From positions 1-64,000 of the forward strand of contig NZ_QCXY01000010.1 of the NCBI RefSeq assembly GCF_003347495.1: 64,000 bases of DNA, written 5' to 3'. The DNA comes from Pleomorphovibrio marinus. Its GTDB lineage: Bacteria > Bacteroidota > Bacteroidia > Cytophagales > Cyclobacteriaceae. The notes under the pieces are model-generated. The model was not told where the DNA came from, did not search any database, and saw only the letters and a list, made by a program, of their open reading frames with translations. Within the stretch, counting starts at the first letter, position 1, and each line of letters begins with the position of its first letter. Both the position numbers and the translations under genes were made by a program. Of this stretch, positions 61,543-64,000 are shown in pieces.

Positions 61543-61735
61543 ATGGAATCTCACAATTATAATCATCCCTCCGTATGTCGCTTGCGTCATGCCCTGACTG
61601 CCGTCCAGGCAGGCTCGATTTCATGTGTTTATAATTGATTTTTATTTGCCCCATGGAATCTCGCAATCTTAATCATCCCCTCGTGTGACGTGCTCGTCAT
61701 GCCTGACTGCCGTCCAGGCAGGCTCGATTTCAACT
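61543..61735. repeat. Two tandem 110-bp intergenic repeat units
   Basis: Two copies start at 61543 and 61653 with ATGGAATCTC, run through AATCATCCC and reach the conserved GACTGCCGTCCAGGCAGGCT segment (CTGCC-GTCCA-GGCAG hairpin) and TCGATTTCA. The period is 110 bases; the second copy is slightly shortened. The family also occurs at 111-330 and, inverted, at 57405-57613. It lies between the two-gene operon and the catalase gene. Confidence 0.78.
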
Positions 61736-61782
61736 AAGCAAATAATAACCTATTGCTGAAATTCATCAATAGTAGCCCTTTA

Positions 61783-63909
61783 CTAACCTTGAATCATTTC
61801 TTCTCTATCCCAAAAACGATGCTGGGCAATTCCGTCAATAAACGCTTTGGGCGTGGTTTCAATAAACAGGCCTGGGGTTTGGTTTATTTCCATGTTGTGG
61901 ATTTTTATTGCCTCCTCTATCAGGTTTCCGGCATGTCCTTCTCCTCCAATCGGCTTACAATGCCTAAAGGCTTCCTCAATGAATAGTTTTGCACTTTTTG
62001 GATGTCCTTTCACTTCACCTTCAGGAACGAAGACGGCATCGAATAGAACAGACATAGCCGTTTGATAGGTATGGTCAATGCCATAATTTTTGGAATTACC
62101 CAGCTTGAAGCTTCCCAATTTTGGAGCGATCAAGAACACATTGGCTTTTTCCTTTTCTATTGCCTCCTTCATTTTGTCCAAGGAGTTGGCGCTGGTTCCC
62201 TCATGGATTAAAAAGGCTACTCTCCTCCCTTGGATGGAGTCCTTTTTGGTGTTTTCCATACTTAGTGCTTCAGATTTTTCCAGGCCAACTTTCTTTTTCT
62301 GGGGCTGAAAATCCTCGGGATTTGCATCAGCAGGGATACTGTGGTTAAATTGATCCACTGCAATTTCTGCTAGGTGTAAACCTAACCCTTCAGCAATGCC
62401 TTCGGCCAATCCTTTGTCCACTTCAGCGAGCATTGCCACCACTCTTTTCTGCACTTCCACGGATTTCACCTTGCCCAACTCAAATTTTAGGGCATTTTCA
62501 ATGTGGGTTTTTTCGACTTTACTTTGACTCCTATAAAAAAGTGCAGCTTGACTAAAATGATCAAAAAAGCTTTTACTTCTATTTCTAATCTTATGGCCAT
62601 CTATCCTTTCATGGTAAGAAGTAAAGCCCCCCTCGCTCATTTTGCTTTGAAAAGGACATCCACCGCCTAGTCGGTTGGGATGATAGCTGGTTTGTCCCTT
62701 ATCGATAGTTTGACGCATGTATCCATCCCTTTGGTTATTTCGAACGGGCACAGTGGGCCTATTGATTGGGATTTCATGAAAGTTGGGACCTCCCAATCGG
62801 ATTAGTTGGGTGTCTGTGTAAGAAAACAGCCTTCCTTGCAGCAAGGGGTCATTGCTGAAATCAATGCCGGGCACCAAATGTCCTGGGTGAAACGCCACTT
62901 GCTCGGTTTCGGCAAAGAAATTGTCGGGATTTCGATCCAGCACCATCCGGCCAATAATCCTCACTGGAACTTCTTCTTCTGGGATAATCTTGGTGGGGTC
63001 CAACAGATCAAAGTCAAAATCATGCTCCCTTTCTTCCTCTACAATTTGCACCCCTAGATGCCATTCAGGATAATTCCCATCTTCAATGGATTGCCACAGA
63101 TCCCTTCGGTGGAAATCTGGGTCAGCTCCAGAAATCATCTGAGCCTCTTCCCAAACCACAGAATGCACCCCCAATACAGGCTTCCAGTGAAATTTCACAA
63201 AAAAAGATTTACCTGCTTCATTCACCAACCTGAAGGTGTGCACTCCAAAACCCTCCATCCTACTGTAACTTCTAGGAATAGCTCTGTCACTCATGGTCCA
63301 CATGATCATGTGCATGCTCTCGGGCATCACAGAGACAAAATCCCAAAAGGTATCATGTGCGGAAGCAGCTTGTGGTATCTCATTATGGGGTTCTGGTTTC
63401 ACCGCATGAATGAGGTCAGGAAACTTGACCGCATCCTGAATAAAAAAGACTGGAATGTTGTTTCCAACCAAATCGTATATCCCCTCCTGCGTATAGAATT
63501 TTACCGAAAAACCACGCACGTCCCTAGCCAAATCTGTGGATCCCTTAGACCCAGCCACTGTACTGAACCTGGTGAACACAGGTGTACGGGTACCTTCTTT
63601 TTGAAGAAATCCGGCTTTTGAATATTCTGAGAGAGAACTCGTCAATTCAAAATAACCATGGGCCGCACTTCCCCTTGCATGAACCACCCTTTCAGGTATC
63701 CTCTCATGGTCGAAATGTGTTATTTTTTCCCTCAAATAAAAATCCTCCAATAAGGAAGGACCTCTTTCACCAGCCTTTAACGAATGCTGGTCATCGGTAA
63801 TTTTCAACCCTTGGTTTGAGGTAAGGGGCTGGTCCTCGTGTGACACTTTGTTTTTTTCTAAGTCCTCCACCTTGGACTGTTCTGAATGGTGCTTATTCTT
63901 TTGGCTCAT
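61783..63909 (-). CDS. katE: Large-subunit catalase, HPII/KatE type
   Basis: The 708-residue haem catalase disproportionates hydrogen peroxide. The N-terminal extension is followed by the catalytic segment [13 protein letters not shown] (His and the nearby residues), [20 protein letters not shown] with the conserved Asn side nearby, and the proximal haem segment [18 protein letters not shown] with the ligand Tyr. This reproduces E. coli HPII closely. The last 150 residues are a DJ-1/PfpI-like flavodoxin fold ([31 protein letters not shown]), typical of clade 2 large catalases. The sequence ends at 61783, after an intergenic repeat, and the start is close to the right edge of the window; it stands alone on the minus strand. 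Confidence 0.95.
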   Translation of the reverse strand: MSQKNKHHSEQSKVEDLEKNKVSHEDQPLTSNQGLKITDDQHSLKAGERGPSLLEDFYLREKITHFDHERIPERVVHARGSAAHGYFELTSSLSEYSKAGFLQKEGTRTPVFTRFSTVAGSKGSTDLARDVRGFSVKFYTQEGIYDLVGNNIPVFFIQDAVKFPDLIHAVKPEPHNEIPQAASAHDTFWDFVSVMPESMHMIMWTMSDRAIPRSYSRMEGFGVHTFRLVNEAGKSFFVKFHWKPVLGVHSVVWEEAQMISGADPDFHRRDLWQSIEDGNYPEWHLGVQIVEEEREHDFDFDLLDPTKIIPEEEVPVRIIGRMVLDRNPDNFFAETEQVAFHPGHLVPGIDFSNDPLLQGRLFSYTDTQLIRLGGPNFHEIPINRPTVPVRNNQRDGYMRQTIDKGQTSYHPNRLGGGCPFQSKMSEGGFTSYHERIDGHKIRNRSKSFFDHFSQAALFYRSQSKVEKTHIENALKFELGKVKSVEVQKRVVAMLAEVDKGLAEGIAEGLGLHLAEIAVDQFNHSIPADANPEDFQPQKKKVGLEKSEALSMENTKKDSIQGRRVAFLIHEGTSANSLDKMKEAIEKEKANVFLIAPKLGSFKLGNSKNYGIDHTYQTAMSVLFDAVFVPEGEVKGHPKSAKLFIEEAFRHCKPIGGEGHAGNLIEEAIKIHNMEINQTPGLFIETTPKAFIDGIAQHRFWDREEMIQG

Positions 63910-64000
63910 TATCTCAGGTAGTTAAATAAAGAATTTATTTTTCACGAAAAAGGAAAAATTTATCAAAAAATATATTACATCATAAATTTTATAATTATAC

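Noticed and set aside
61543-61735. CRISPR-like array from two tandem 110-bp units
   Set aside because: Unit length and lack of short alternating repeat/spacer structure exclude CRISPR; no cas genes.
63058-63621. 187-residue plus-strand open frame
   Set aside because: Antisense to the HPII-type catalase gene; the frame is a by-product of its codon usage.

Overview
The window looks like chromosome from a Bacteroidota bacterium, most likely order Cytophagales and close to Cyclobacteriaceae (for example Algoriphagus/Cyclobacterium-like). That placement is inference from gene content and style: a SusC/SusD pair, a SLBB-type polysaccharide exporter with Bacteroidota architecture, DUF6702/HupE, PorT-like and DUF6364 families, almost no Shine-Dalgarno sequences, and some upstream regions carrying a TAnnTTTG-type -7 box. 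I saw no rRNA, tRNA, CRISPR array, transposase or phage gene.

Layout. 0-5 kb: dispersed intergenic repeats, a GH113-like lipoprotein, an O6-alkylguanine-transferase-like protein lacking the active Cys, a YdeI-family protein, and a Crp/Fnr regulator followed by an FNR-type palindrome and a SRPBCC protein. 4.2-12.9 kb (minus strand): tetR, then a tolC / adaptor / RND-permease efflux operon that runs on into an SDR, a membrane protein and rlmF. Two near-identical 15-bp palindromes lie before tetR and before tolC. 13-14.8 kb: two convergent DUF6364-PIN toxin-antitoxin modules whose upstream regions share an 8-mer. 14.9-23.7 kb: accessory single genes, including a broken gene, DsrE, two AraC regulators, a PorT-like barrel, a secreted FAD oxidoreductase with a golvesin/xanthan-lyase-type C-terminus, a PAS/histidine-kinase-like gene interrupted by one in-frame stop, DUF2867 and DinB proteins.

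23.9-40.3 kb: a Wzx/Wzy-type exopolysaccharide locus with a six-SLBB exporter, a Wzz without kinase, flippase, polymerase, four glycosyltransferases, an acetyltransferase, four methyltransferases (one on the opposite strand) and an initiating sugar-phosphate transferase. 40.3-48.9 kb: tandem universal stress protein, 2'-5' RNA ligase-like protein, a three-gene susC-susD-lipoprotein operon behind a 570-bp AT-rich leader and ended by a strong terminator, then DUF6702 and HupE. 49.1-56.7 kb: a second RND adaptor/permease pair without its own TolC, followed by AraC, response regulator and CHASE3/PAS histidine kinase genes. 56.7-58.3 kb: over 1 kb of decayed sequence and repeats, then a small helical protein. 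58.4-61.4 kb: a compact two-gene operon pairing a SbnA-like PLP synthase with an FAD/NAD(P)-binding protein (ATGA overlap, strong terminator). This is my best candidate for an undescribed pathway. 61.5-64 kb: two tandem 110-bp repeat units and a large HPII/KatE-type catalase.
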